DNA of 32,377 nucleotides. Source: Humisphaera sp. GTDB lineage: Bacteria; Planctomycetota; Phycisphaerae; Tepidisphaerales; Tepidisphaeraceae. The translations under genes and the position numbers were made by a program. The first letter of the stretch is position 1, and each line of letters starts with the position of its first letter. Location: contig JANXVV010000544.1 in NCBI GenBank assembly GCA_025351525.1, positions 1 through 32,377 on the forward strand. Direction: 5' to 3'. The notes beneath the pieces were generated by a model. That model was not told the origin of the DNA. It saw only the letters and a list, made by a program, of their open reading frames with translations, and made no database searches. This document shows positions 6,510-14,443 of the stretch, in pieces.

Positions 6510-7361
6510 CTATGGGGATTTGCCGATACGTCGAATGACCTCCTCTACGGCCATTCTCATGTCGCCGCTGTCATCTTTTGTCCGTTTGACCGTGGCATAA
6601 TCATCAACATCTATCCCCGCCACCCGCTTGGTTCCTATCTTCTGGTTCTCAGACACCTCCGTCGATGAAGTGACATTGAAGAGCGCCCACGCGCTCCCCT
6701 TTAGCTGAAACTGCACCTGCGTTTGATGCGTGGAAAACCCATCCCAGACGACGGTCCTTAGAGTTCCGAGATACGGGGACATTAGACTGTCCGATTTGGT
6801 CACATCAACTGACATGCGCTGCGAGTCAAAAGAGTAAGACATACGCCCTGCCGATTTGTCTGCTTGCGCTCGGCGGGATGCGGCATCGTTGAATTTGGCT
6901 ACAAACTCACCGAAGGAAGTGACCGGATCGTTGGCAGCACCCGGCATTCCGCTGGCAGAAGTTCGATCTGCTTTGCTCTGAGAGTCTGCATGCGCATCCT
7001 TGTTGGCCCCGTGTTTCCATACCGCAACGACGACGAGCGCAGTGACCACGCCGACAGCGGTCACAATAAGGCCGGTGGTTTTTCGACGGGAGGTAGGGGC
7101 CACTCTTTGCGAGGAGGTGCTTGCCTCCATGACATCGGAGGCCAAGCCTTGTCCCATAGCCTTCATATCCATCTTTGTCGCTCCACGCGGGGCTGGCACT
7201 TCAGCGTTTGCCCCTTGCGCGGTTGTTGGGGTGGAAGTCTGAGATGATCTGTTCGACCAGCACGGATGGCAGTAATACCGTCCCTGCTCATCCTTGACGC
7301 GCTTCTGCTGCGACACATCGACTCCGCAGATCGAACACACCTTAATCGCCATCGTGGTCAT
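6510..7361 (-). CDS. membrane protein with N-terminal zinc ribbon
   Basis: The 283-residue product starts with a four-cysteine zinc ribbon: VCSICGVDVSQQKRV, about 20 residues later YYCHPCW. A Ser/Thr/Pro-rich linker follows, then one strongly hydrophobic helix (TTGLIVTAVGVVTALVVVAV, about residues 95-115). The C-terminal 160 residues are soluble, begin with a charged stretch (KHGANKDAHADSQSKADR) and contain FGEFVAKFNDAASRRAQ. The ATG at 7361 has GAGGG five bases upstream. The layout (cytoplasmic zinc ribbon, one TM, external domain) is common for planctomycete proteins of unknown function. It is divergent from an XRE regulator, with operator repeats between them. Confidence 0.65.
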   Translation of the reverse strand: MTTMAIKVCSICGVDVSQQKRVKDEQGRYYCHPCWSNRSSQTSTPTTAQGANAEVPAPRGATKMDMKAMGQGLASDVMEASTSSQRVAPTSRRKTTGLIVTAVGVVTALVVVAVWKHGANKDAHADSQSKADRTSASGMPGAANDPVTSFGEFVAKFNDAASRRAQADKSAGRMSYSFDSQRMSVDVTKSDSLMSPYLGTLRTVVWDGFSTHQTQVQFQLKGSAWALFNVTSSTEVSENQKIGTKRVAGIDVDDYATVKRTKDDSGDMRMAVEEVIRRIGKSP

Positions 7362-7394
7362 TGCAGCCCTCGCCGTGTCGAGCACCTAAAATCC

Positions 7395-7435
7395 TTGTTC
7401 TCGTTTTATGAACAACCTTAGCTTGTTCAGAAAAC
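7395..7435. promoter_or_regulatory. operator cluster of TTGTTC/GAACAA half-sites
   Basis: Three alternating half-sites, TTGTTC (7395-7400), GAACAA (7410-7415) and TTGTTC (7423-7428), form two overlapping dyads. The right-hand one extends to GTTTTATGAACAA against TTGTTCAGAAAAC (12 of 13 matches). The cluster lies between divergent genes and is a likely XRE binding site. Confidence 0.6.
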
Positions 7436-7469
7436 CGAAGCAAGGGCTTCAGGGCTGACAGTGCGGTAC

Positions 7470-7715
7470 ATGCCCAAATCCTTGCAGGCACAGCGATATC
7501 GCCACCTTCCCGGCTTTCTGCGAGCGATGCGCGAGAAGGCGAACCTGACCCAACGTGATCTTGGCAAGAAGCTCAGGATGAACCACACGATGGTCCACAA
7601 CTCTGAAACGGCCGAGCGGCGGGTTGACCTTGCCGAATTCATCGACTGGGCGGCGGCCTGCGACGTGGACCCCTTGGATGCGTTGAAGGAGTTCCTGAAG
7701 CACCGGAAGGGCTGA
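7470..7715 (+). CDS. XRE-family transcriptional regulator
   Basis: An 81-residue cro/C1-type helix-turn-helix protein: LPGFLRAMREKANLTQRDLG, then LRMNHTMVHNSETAERRVD, and a last helix in FIDWAAACDVDPLDALKEFL. The N-terminus MPKSLQAQRYRHL resembles a widespread group of small phage/island repressors. ATG 7470 is preferred; a GTG at 7461 is possible. It lies 108 bp from the divergent zinc-ribbon membrane gene, with an alternating dyad cluster between them that is probably its own operator. The NYN-domain gene follows on the same strand after about 140 bp. Confidence 0.85.
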   Translation: MPKSLQAQRYRHLPGFLRAMREKANLTQRDLGKKLRMNHTMVHNSETAERRVDLAEFIDWAAACDVDPLDALKEFLKHRKG

Positions 7716-7852
7716 GACAGCGGGGAGCCGCCACAGCGATCTGATCGCCCCTCCTAGCGCTCAGCCCGTTGATCGCACGGGAACACGTCGCCCAGCAAGG
7801 CCAGTCCCAAAGGGACCACACCACCCTTGACGGACGGCAGAACTCGGTTGAA

Positions 7853-8479
7853 ATGATCGACATGCCCGACCGCATCTTCGTCTACATCGACGGGGAGTCT
7901 CATTACATCCGCACGGAACGTGCATGGCGCAATCTTCACGGCGCTGACGCATCCCTCGAATGCCTCAGATTCACTGGGCAGACTAACGAACACATGCCGC
8001 TCATCAAGCCTGACGCGACGGTGTTCTGGTCGCGCAAGATGAGCGCAGGCGCAACCCGAAGCGTCTACTTCACCTCCGCAATGACCGATGCCCAAGGACT
8101 TCATCAGATCAGAGTCGATCTCCGCGATTTCGATCTGGAGCCGCATGTCGTACTCGAAAAGAAACAGGCTTTTGAACGGAGAAAGAACAAACTTCGGGAT
8201 GCTGGCGTGATAGAAAAACCTAAAGGCGTGGACATCGCCCTCGCCGTGCGGATGCTGGAGGATGCTCATCGGGACACGTATGAGAGATGCCACCTGTACA
8301 CCAGTGACGCGGACTTCTTGCCGGTGATCAAGGCGGTGATGGGCCAAGGAAAACGGGTATACGTGTATGGATACAAGGAAAGTTTGGCTGACCAGTCAGA
8401 ACTCCTCCATGTGCCCGACCTCTTCATTGACCTCGGTAGAATGCTTCGAGACGAATGTGAACTCGCCCCATCGAAGTGA
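7853..8479 (+). CDS. NYN-domain protein (PIN-like, LabA/DUF88 type)
   Basis: The product of about 208 residues carries the NYN fold, a PIN-like nuclease fold related to LabA/DUF88. An early acidic motif (RIFVYIDGESHYIR), a middle KGVDIALAVRMLEDA, and the signature CHLYTSDADFLPVIKAV followed by GKRVYVYGY are all present. The aspartates in YIDGES, KGVDI and SDADF match the metal-binding positions of this family, so ribonuclease activity is plausible. The start is uncertain: ATG 7853 or 7862 begins just before the fold, while the longer frame from 7769 adds 28 unstructured residues. It is separated by 22 nt from the next gene and probably co-transcribed with it. Confidence 0.8.
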   Translation: MIDMPDRIFVYIDGESHYIRTERAWRNLHGADASLECLRFTGQTNEHMPLIKPDATVFWSRKMSAGATRSVYFTSAMTDAQGLHQIRVDLRDFDLEPHVVLEKKQAFERRKNKLRDAGVIEKPKGVDIALAVRMLEDAHRDTYERCHLYTSDADFLPVIKAVMGQGKRVYVYGYKESLADQSELLHVPDLFIDLGRMLRDECELAPSK

Positions 8480-8501
8480 ATTGGTTCGACATCAGGTAAA
8501 C

Positions 8502-9449
8502 ATGAGCCAAAAACAGACCATCCTCCGCTTCAAGTTGAACGCCACCGGGAATTCGATGGACATCATGTCCCGTTTTCACCCAGAGGGTAAAACCGTCCTG
8601 AATCGCACGAAATGGCGGGGCAAGGAGCCTCGGTCCTGTGGAGTCACGCGGGTCAACGGACACGCCGGGGGGGCCGTCCCTCACGGCACGATGGTCGTTG
8701 ATCTGGAGGTGTCGTATCGCCCAAAGGGCTGCATCACGTTCGTCGGTGACACCAAATACGATGGTTGGACAGCGATGATGGTGGATCGCATGAAGGACGG
8801 CACGCTGCTCGATGGGCATGGTAAGCACCTCCCCGAAGGCCAGCCGCCCGTCTATCTCCCATTCGAGTTGTACGAGGATATTGAGTTCAACGACCTCGAC
8901 TTCGGCGAGTTCATTGGCGAATCGGTGCTCGAAGGCGTCCGGCATCAGACGTACGACGAAGTGATGAAGGAAATTCACGAACAGACGGAGAAGACCGGGC
9001 GGTTCAACGCTTCGGGATCATCGACGTTCATGGCCCCACGTCGTCAACGGCCGAGCGTGAAGATCGTGCTCTCGAATGCGCCATCCGGCGTTGGCCGCGA
9101 CGGTTTTGGCACGCGGATCATCAACGTCAACAACTTCACTCCGCAGGTACAGCAGGTAGTTCTGGACCACCTGACTGAATTGGTCAACGGCTTCATCGAA
9201 GGACGATACTCGATCAAGAACATCAGCACCGATGATTTCGTGTTCGCGGAGTTGGACGATGTTCTGGTGGACTGCACGCCGAATGAACAGGGTGAGGGTT
9301 CGCGGTTCAATATTCTTCATGAATACGTGCCAAAGACCTTCCTCGAAGATTTGGCGATCAAACTCATGGCAAACTACGAGGTCGAAGTCGGTGTGGTTAA
9401 TGGGCCAAAGGGCGGCCTCGTGCTGAAGCGTGTAACGAAGGGGGACTGA
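8502..9449 (+). CDS. hypothetical protein paired with the NYN gene
   Basis: I do not recognise this 315-residue soluble protein. It is rich in beta-strand-like stretches: GTMVVDLEVSYRPKGCITFV, then VGDTKYDGWTAMMVDRM, an acidic patch YEDIEFNDLDFGEFIGE, and a C-terminal half ending VGVVNGPKGGLVLKRVTKGD. No signal peptide or membrane helix is seen. ATG 8502 has AGG six bases upstream; an in-frame start at 8367 would overlap the NYN gene and is less likely. The spacing of 22 nt suggests an operon with the NYN gene. It converges on hsdR. It could be the partner or regulator of the NYN nuclease, but that is only context. Confidence 0.65.
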   Translation: MSQKQTILRFKLNATGNSMDIMSRFHPEGKTVLNRTKWRGKEPRSCGVTRVNGHAGGAVPHGTMVVDLEVSYRPKGCITFVGDTKYDGWTAMMVDRMKDGTLLDGHGKHLPEGQPPVYLPFELYEDIEFNDLDFGEFIGESVLEGVRHQTYDEVMKEIHEQTEKTGRFNASGSSTFMAPRRQRPSVKIVLSNAPSGVGRDGFGTRIINVNNFTPQVQQVVLDHLTELVNGFIEGRYSIKNISTDDFVFAELDDVLVDCTPNEQGEGSRFNILHEYVPKTFLEDLAIKLMANYEVEVGVVNGPKGGLVLKRVTKGD

Positions 9450-9499
9450 GCGCAAGCCTGCGAGTTTGCTGGTCGCGCTCCCCTGTGTCGTCCGTGTTG

Positions 9500-9568
9500 C
9501 CCCAGTGCATCTGGGGATCGCGGCGATGTTCTGCACAATCGCGCCCGTTGTGCTCCCGAGTGATCGGG
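9500..9568. terminator. two short hairpins between convergent genes
   Basis: CCCCAG/CTGGGG (9500-9505, 9511-9516) and CCCGA/TCGGG (9555-9559, 9564-9568) lie in the 130-bp gap between the plus-strand gene ending at 9449 and hsdR ending at 9580. No T tracts accompany them, so termination is only suggested. Confidence 0.3.
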
Positions 9569-9579
9569 ATGTGCTGTAA

Positions 9580-12570
9580 TCACGTCGCCGCACCCGGCGA
9601 CTGAAAATGCTCAAACACCTTCTTCATCATCCACTCCATCGCCACGGCCCGTAGCTGCTCGTTGGAGGCAAATTGCGATGAGATGCCCTCATTGCGCTCC
9701 ATTCGCGCAACGAACGCAGCCATTGCCTTGGGATCGAAGGCGTAGCGAAACTGCTCGATGTTGTTGCTGCGGGCCTGATCGGCAAGCTGCTGATCGTTTG
9801 TCAGATCGCCCACGACCTGATCAAACAGAAGTTGATCTTCGGGTTTGAAATCCGTCCCGAACTTTTCGTTCAGGACATTCACGATTTCCGACAGCCTGAC
9901 CAAATCCTCTTCCTTGGCACGGCCAGTGCCCACGTCCGTGGGGCCGGAAACAGTGGCCGTCTCGCCAGCCGCCAACGACGTGGAACCCTCAAAGGTCTTG
10001 TTCAGACGGAAGTACGCAAGCTTTACCTCGTCGTCGATGCGCACCGGGCCGCCGTTGTCGATCTCAAGCTTCGTGATCAGCAGCCGTCCGTAAGCATAGA
10101 GCTTTTCCAGATCGGCATCTCGAAAATCCACCATCTGGGACAAGAACGCATAGAGCCGCAGGTACTGGCCCAATTGATGTCGAAAATCCACCTGCCGTTC
10201 TTCTGGCTCGGCATTGAACCTCGCCACAGCGAGATCAACGTGCTTGTGGAGCATTCCCTTGTCCTGTTCGCGCTGCTTGTCCGCTGATTTGAAGAAGACC
10301 TTGGCGAAGTCCTCGACCTCCTGCCTCCAATAAATCTGGAAGGCATCCAGCTTGTGCTTCAGAACGTACAGCAGGTTGGGGTCTACGCGCTGTTCGACCT
10401 TCGTCTGGTCGTAATAGGGCTTGAACGACTCCTTGATCTCTTCGGCCTCATTCACGAAGTCCAGCACGAACGTGTCCTCTTTACCGCTGGCCGTCCTGTT
10501 GAGGCGGGAGAGCGTCTGAACGGCTTGCAGCCCTTCGAGCTTCTTGTCCACGTACATGGTGTGGAGCAGTGGCTGGTCGAAGCCGGTCTGATATTTCTCG
10601 GCCACCAGAAGGAGTTGGTATTGATCGCTGTCGAACTTCTTCGGAAGCTCCTTCTCACCAAAGCCGTTCATGCCGGCTTCGGTGTAGTCGGTCTCCCCAT
10701 CCGTGACCGTTCCCGAGAAGGCCACCAGCGCCTTCGTATCGTGATACCCCTTCTCCCTCAGGTACTTGTCGCATGCCAGCTTGTACCTGACGGCATGCAG
10801 CCGGGAGCGGGTGACGACCATCGCCTTCGCTTTACCACCGATGTTCTGGCGGGTGAAATTTCGGAAGTGCTCGATGATCACCTCGGTCTTCTGCGCCAGA
10901 TTGTGAGGATGAAGACTGACGAACCGGGCCACCGCCTGTGTCGCTCTGGCTCGTTCCATCTCAGGATCATCCTGAATCGCCTTCGCCAGCCGGTAGTAGG
11001 TCTTGTAGGTCGTGTAGTTCTTCAGCACATCCAGAATAAAGCCTTCTTCGATGGCCTGTCGCATCGAATACAGATGGAACGGCTGTGGTTTGCCATCTGG
11101 ATCGTTGTGCCCAAACAGTTCCAGCGTCTTGTGTTTTGGCGTGGCGGTGAAGGCAAAGTAGCTCAGGTTCTTCTGGGGGCCACGGACTCGCATGGCCCTC
11201 AGGATTTCCTCTTCGGCAGCGTTCTCGGTCGGGTCGATTTCCTTCTCGGCCTCCTCCGCCTCCTCCAGATTGGCCGCAGCCAAGGCGTTCTTGATCCCCT
11301 GCGCCGACTCGCTCCCCTGCGACGAGTGCGCCTCGTCAACGATGATCCCGTAACGGCGCTTGGGCAGGTCTTTGATCTTGTCCAGCACATGCGGGAACTT
11401 TTGCAGGGTGGTGATGATCACCCGTGAACCAGCCCGGATCGCATCCGCCAGTTGGCTGGAGTTCTCGTCGATCTTCTGCACGATCCCCTGTTTGTGCTCA
11501 AACTGATAGATCGTGTCCTGCAACTGCTTATCCAGCACCCTACGATCCGTAATGACGATGATCGAGTCGAACACGAGCTTGTCCTGATCATCATGCAGGT
11601 TCGACAGCCGGTGGGCCAACCACGCGATGGAGTTGCTCTTCCCGCTGCCGGCACTGTGCTGAATCAGGTAGTTCGTTCCGGGGCCATCCAGTTTTGCGGC
11701 CGCCAGAAGTTTTCGCACGCAATCAAGTTGGTGATAGCGTGGAAAGACCAACGTTTCCTTCTGAATCCGCTGGCCGTTCTTGATCTCTTCCTTCACCTCC
11801 AGATGAACAAACCGGGCGAGGATGTCCAGCCAGCTATCCCGCTCCCAGACCTGCTCCCACAGGTACGCCGTCTTCCAACCGGAGACCGGGTTCTCCGGGT
11901 TCCCCTTGCCGCCGTTGCGTCCCTTGTTGAACGGCAGGAAGAACGTGTTCTTCCCAGCCAGACGGGTCGTCATGTAAACGGCATCGGGATCGACGGCGAA
12001 ATGAACCAATGCCCGCTTTTTGAACTGGAGCAGTGGCTCCCTCTGATCACGATCTTCACGGTACTGCCGAAGCGCATGTTCCACAGTCTGGTGAGTGAAT
12101 GGGTTCTTCAATTCCGCCGTCGCCACCGGCAGCCCGTTCACGCTGAGCAGCACGTCGATAGATAGCTTCGGGTTCTTCTCACTGAAATGCACCTGCCGTG
12201 TGAAGGTCAGGATGTTCTGACTGTAAAGCTCCAGTGTTTCGGGATTCAGGCCGCTGGCCGGTTTGAAGTGGGCAAGCCGCAATTTGACGCCTCGGTCCAT
12301 CACGCCGTGGCGGATGCAATCCAACATGCCACGGCCATCCAGATCACGGGCGATGGTCTGGATCACCTTCGCCCCAGCATCATTGCCATAAACGCCCTCC
12401 AGTCTGGCCCACTCCTTGGGCTGCGAGGTCTTTAGGAACTGAATGAGCATCTTGGCGTCGAGGGCGATCTTGGGATCGAAATCGGCCGGATCACCCTTGG
12501 TGTACCCGTGCGCCAGCAGGTGCGATTCAATGGCCTGCTCAAAGCCCTTCTCGGAGTGATCCACGGGCAT
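9580..12570 (-). CDS. hsdR: type I restriction enzyme, R subunit (HsdR)
   Basis: The 996-residue protein is the ATP-driven translocase and nuclease of a type I R-M complex. The N-terminal PD-(D/E)xK nuclease is visible as LSIDVLLSVNG (Asp139) and ATAELKNPF (Glu153, Lys155). The motor follows, with Walker A in IQHSAGSGKSNSIAW (about 304-317), DEAH in IIVDEAHSSQGS (about 409-420) and FTATP further on. A C-terminal helical region ending FEHFQSPGAAT would contact HsdM. Length is typical. The start ATG at 12570 has GGAGA just upstream, 1 nt after the hsdS stop, so translation is coupled. It is the last gene of hsdM-hsdS-hsdR. No damage is seen; the enzyme should be functional. Confidence 0.96.
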   Translation of the reverse strand: MPVDHSEKGFEQAIESHLLAHGYTKGDPADFDPKIALDAKMLIQFLKTSQPKEWARLEGVYGNDAGAKVIQTIARDLDGRGMLDCIRHGVMDRGVKLRLAHFKPASGLNPETLELYSQNILTFTRQVHFSEKNPKLSIDVLLSVNGLPVATAELKNPFTHQTVEHALRQYREDRDQREPLLQFKKRALVHFAVDPDAVYMTTRLAGKNTFFLPFNKGRNGGKGNPENPVSGWKTAYLWEQVWERDSWLDILARFVHLEVKEEIKNGQRIQKETLVFPRYHQLDCVRKLLAAAKLDGPGTNYLIQHSAGSGKSNSIAWLAHRLSNLHDDQDKLVFDSIIVITDRRVLDKQLQDTIYQFEHKQGIVQKIDENSSQLADAIRAGSRVIITTLQKFPHVLDKIKDLPKRRYGIIVDEAHSSQGSESAQGIKNALAAANLEEAEEAEKEIDPTENAAEEEILRAMRVRGPQKNLSYFAFTATPKHKTLELFGHNDPDGKPQPFHLYSMRQAIEEGFILDVLKNYTTYKTYYRLAKAIQDDPEMERARATQAVARFVSLHPHNLAQKTEVIIEHFRNFTRQNIGGKAKAMVVTRSRLHAVRYKLACDKYLREKGYHDTKALVAFSGTVTDGETDYTEAGMNGFGEKELPKKFDSDQYQLLLVAEKYQTGFDQPLLHTMYVDKKLEGLQAVQTLSRLNRTASGKEDTFVLDFVNEAEEIKESFKPYYDQTKVEQRVDPNLLYVLKHKLDAFQIYWRQEVEDFAKVFFKSADKQREQDKGMLHKHVDLAVARFNAEPEERQVDFRHQLGQYLRLYAFLSQMVDFRDADLEKLYAYGRLLITKLEIDNGGPVRIDDEVKLAYFRLNKTFEGSTSLAAGETATVSGPTDVGTGRAKEEDLVRLSEIVNVLNEKFGTDFKPEDQLLFDQVVGDLTNDQQLADQARSNNIEQFRYAFDPKAMAAFVARMERNEGISSQFASNEQLRAVAMEWMMKKVFEHFQSPGAAT

Positions 12571-12571
12571 G

Positions 12572-14443
12572 TCATTCTCCTCGATGCAAAGTGGGCTGAC
12601 CGAAGCCGTAGGGAACCAAGCCCTTCGTCCTCATCCAGTCGAGTGCTTTGAACCACCGCTCTGACGAAATCCGCTTCTTGGATTCATCCCAATTAGTGAG
12701 GACATCATTCACGATCTTGGCATCATCGAACGGAACTTTCTGAATGATGAAGTCATTCCACACCGCATACAGGGTCGCCACGATTTCTGCCTGCTCCGTC
12801 GTCATAGGCTTCAGGATGTTCACCAGTGCTGTGAACTTCTCCTCGAACGGCCCCCAGTAAGTGCCGAAGTAGGTCCGATGGCCGCCAACCTTCTCCAGTG
12901 CCTGAAACGACATGCGCCCGTCATGTCGAAATGGCTTGTACCAGCGTGATCGTTCAAGCTGGCTCTCGACCGAGCGGATCAACTGGTTATCAAATGGACC
13001 GGCTGCCGCACGACGATATTTGCTTCCGATCTCGGGAAGACCCAGATGATGCTCTGCGAGAAAAAGCGCCTTCTGGAATTTGATCTGGCCGAAGGTCTCA
13101 TGTGCGTGCAATCGGTCCACAATTTCGGCTGCGAGAACGGTTCTCCTGAAGTAAGGGTTTGCTTTGACTTTATGGGTTGATATTGGAACCGCCTCCTGCA
13201 CAATTATCATTCCAGTGACAGCGGACGAGATTAGCGATTGTCGGTATTCAACGAGCATTTCACTATGTCGGGAAACGGTTTCGATAAGCGCATCTAGCTG
13301 GCCCAATCGCCGATCAAGGAAACCGGCAATGGCTTGCTGCTCGTCAAGAGGAGGCTTTGAAATCGTAATTCGGTGCAGGTGATTGCGGTTTACACCCGGA
13401 ACCGCAGACTTATCCGAATCACTTGTGTACGGAATTGTCATCAGAAGGTAATACGCAAAACGAGGATGGTTGCCTTTGAAATCAACGACATACAATGTCG
13501 TGTTGAGAGGCCAATAGTCTGTATCGACGTAGAATACATCACCAATCGTGCCGTAGCGCCCAGTAATAACGCCCGGCCCTTTCGCCTTGGTCACGTTGTG
13601 CGTTCCTGAAATGCCCGCCGAGGAAATAATGGGAATATTGCCTGCACGCCTATCTTGCTGGGGCAAGTCGTGACCACGTTGAAGTTGAAGAAATCGTCCG
13701 AGATTTTGAATCGTCCAGTGCGCGGGCGTAGAACCAACCCAAGGAACCTGTGAATCGTTCATGGAGACGTTGCAGTTCAGCCCTTGTGTGACGGCGCATT
13801 GAATCATGGCTTTTCGTTTTTCACTGAGCACCTCGATCAATCGTCGCTTCTTGGCTATGAGTTGGTCGATCTGCGCCGTCTTGCGGTCCAGAAACGCAGC
13901 GATGGCCCGCTGCTCAGAAAGGGGAGGGACTGGAAAGAGCGCATTCGTTATATCGTCAGTGCTGAGACCATATCGGGTGATGCCGTTCGCCGAAACCCGG
14001 AACTGATCGGCCAGACCTTCAGCGGCAAATGCTCGGAAGAGATAGCCTCCAAAACTGACATCTGACTTCGGCCGAATGTGGGCAAGGTGGTATCCGCACA
14101 CCACACCATCCAGATCAACGGGTACGAACGCAGGAACGGCGATGTCGCTCCATTCTTCTGAGTCCTTGGTGATCAGAACATCGCCTGCCTTCAGCGTGAA
14201 TGTGGCGATCTGGCTGGCGGTGGCGGTAGCCTCCATGAAGGTCATGTTAGATGTGATGAAGTCGTTCTTGTACACATCGACGTAATTGCAAAGCCGGACG
14301 GCCTGTTCACCCTCAACGGTTTTCTTGTCCACATTGCTGGGCCGGACAGTAGCGACCCACTTGAGCTTCTTGATCTCCCAATGGGAAGGGACATCAAGCG
14401 TCCAAGGCAGGCCGATGGTCTTGTACGGGGGAGCCGATTTCAT
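12572..14443 (-). CDS. hsdS: type I R-M specificity subunit (HsdS) with extra C-terminal domain
   Basis: This subunit chooses the DNA target of the HsdM/HsdR complex. Two target-recognition halves are clear: the first (about 20-220) ends with the conserved helix LSEQRAIAAFLDRKTAQIDQ, the second (about 235-410) with LDEQQAIAGFLDRRLGQLDA. A normal HsdS would stop near residue 420. Here about 190 more residues follow, starting RRTVLAAEIVDRLHAHETFG and containing KFQKALFLAEHHLG, YRRAAAGPFDNQLIRSVE and a Trp-rich tail. This segment resembles the Panacea/SocA-like (DUF4065) fold found in antitoxins and some S subunits; that is recognition from memory. The gene starts within an ATGA overlap with hsdM and ends 1 nt before hsdR. 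Confidence 0.93.
   Translation of the reverse strand: MKSAPPYKTIGLPWTLDVPSHWEIKKLKWVATVRPSNVDKKTVEGEQAVRLCNYVDVYKNDFITSNMTFMEATATASQIATFTLKAGDVLITKDSEEWSDIAVPAFVPVDLDGVVCGYHLAHIRPKSDVSFGGYLFRAFAAEGLADQFRVSANGITRYGLSTDDITNALFPVPPLSEQRAIAAFLDRKTAQIDQLIAKKRRLIEVLSEKRKAMIQCAVTQGLNCNVSMNDSQVPWVGSTPAHWTIQNLGRFLQLQRGHDLPQQDRRAGNIPIISSAGISGTHNVTKAKGPGVITGRYGTIGDVFYVDTDYWPLNTTLYVVDFKGNHPRFAYYLLMTIPYTSDSDKSAVPGVNRNHLHRITISKPPLDEQQAIAGFLDRRLGQLDALIETVSRHSEMLVEYRQSLISSAVTGMIIVQEAVPISTHKVKANPYFRRTVLAAEIVDRLHAHETFGQIKFQKALFLAEHHLGLPEIGSKYRRAAAGPFDNQLIRSVESQLERSRWYKPFRHDGRMSFQALEKVGGHRTYFGTYWGPFEEKFTALVNILKPMTTEQAEIVATLYAVWNDFIIQKVPFDDAKIVNDVLTNWDESKKRISSERWFKALDWMRTKGLVPYGFGQPTLHRGE

Noticed and set aside
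10354-11427. 357-codon plus-strand frame opposite hsdR
   Set aside because: Antisense shadow; no start-site evidence and no motif, while hsdR is intact on the other strand.
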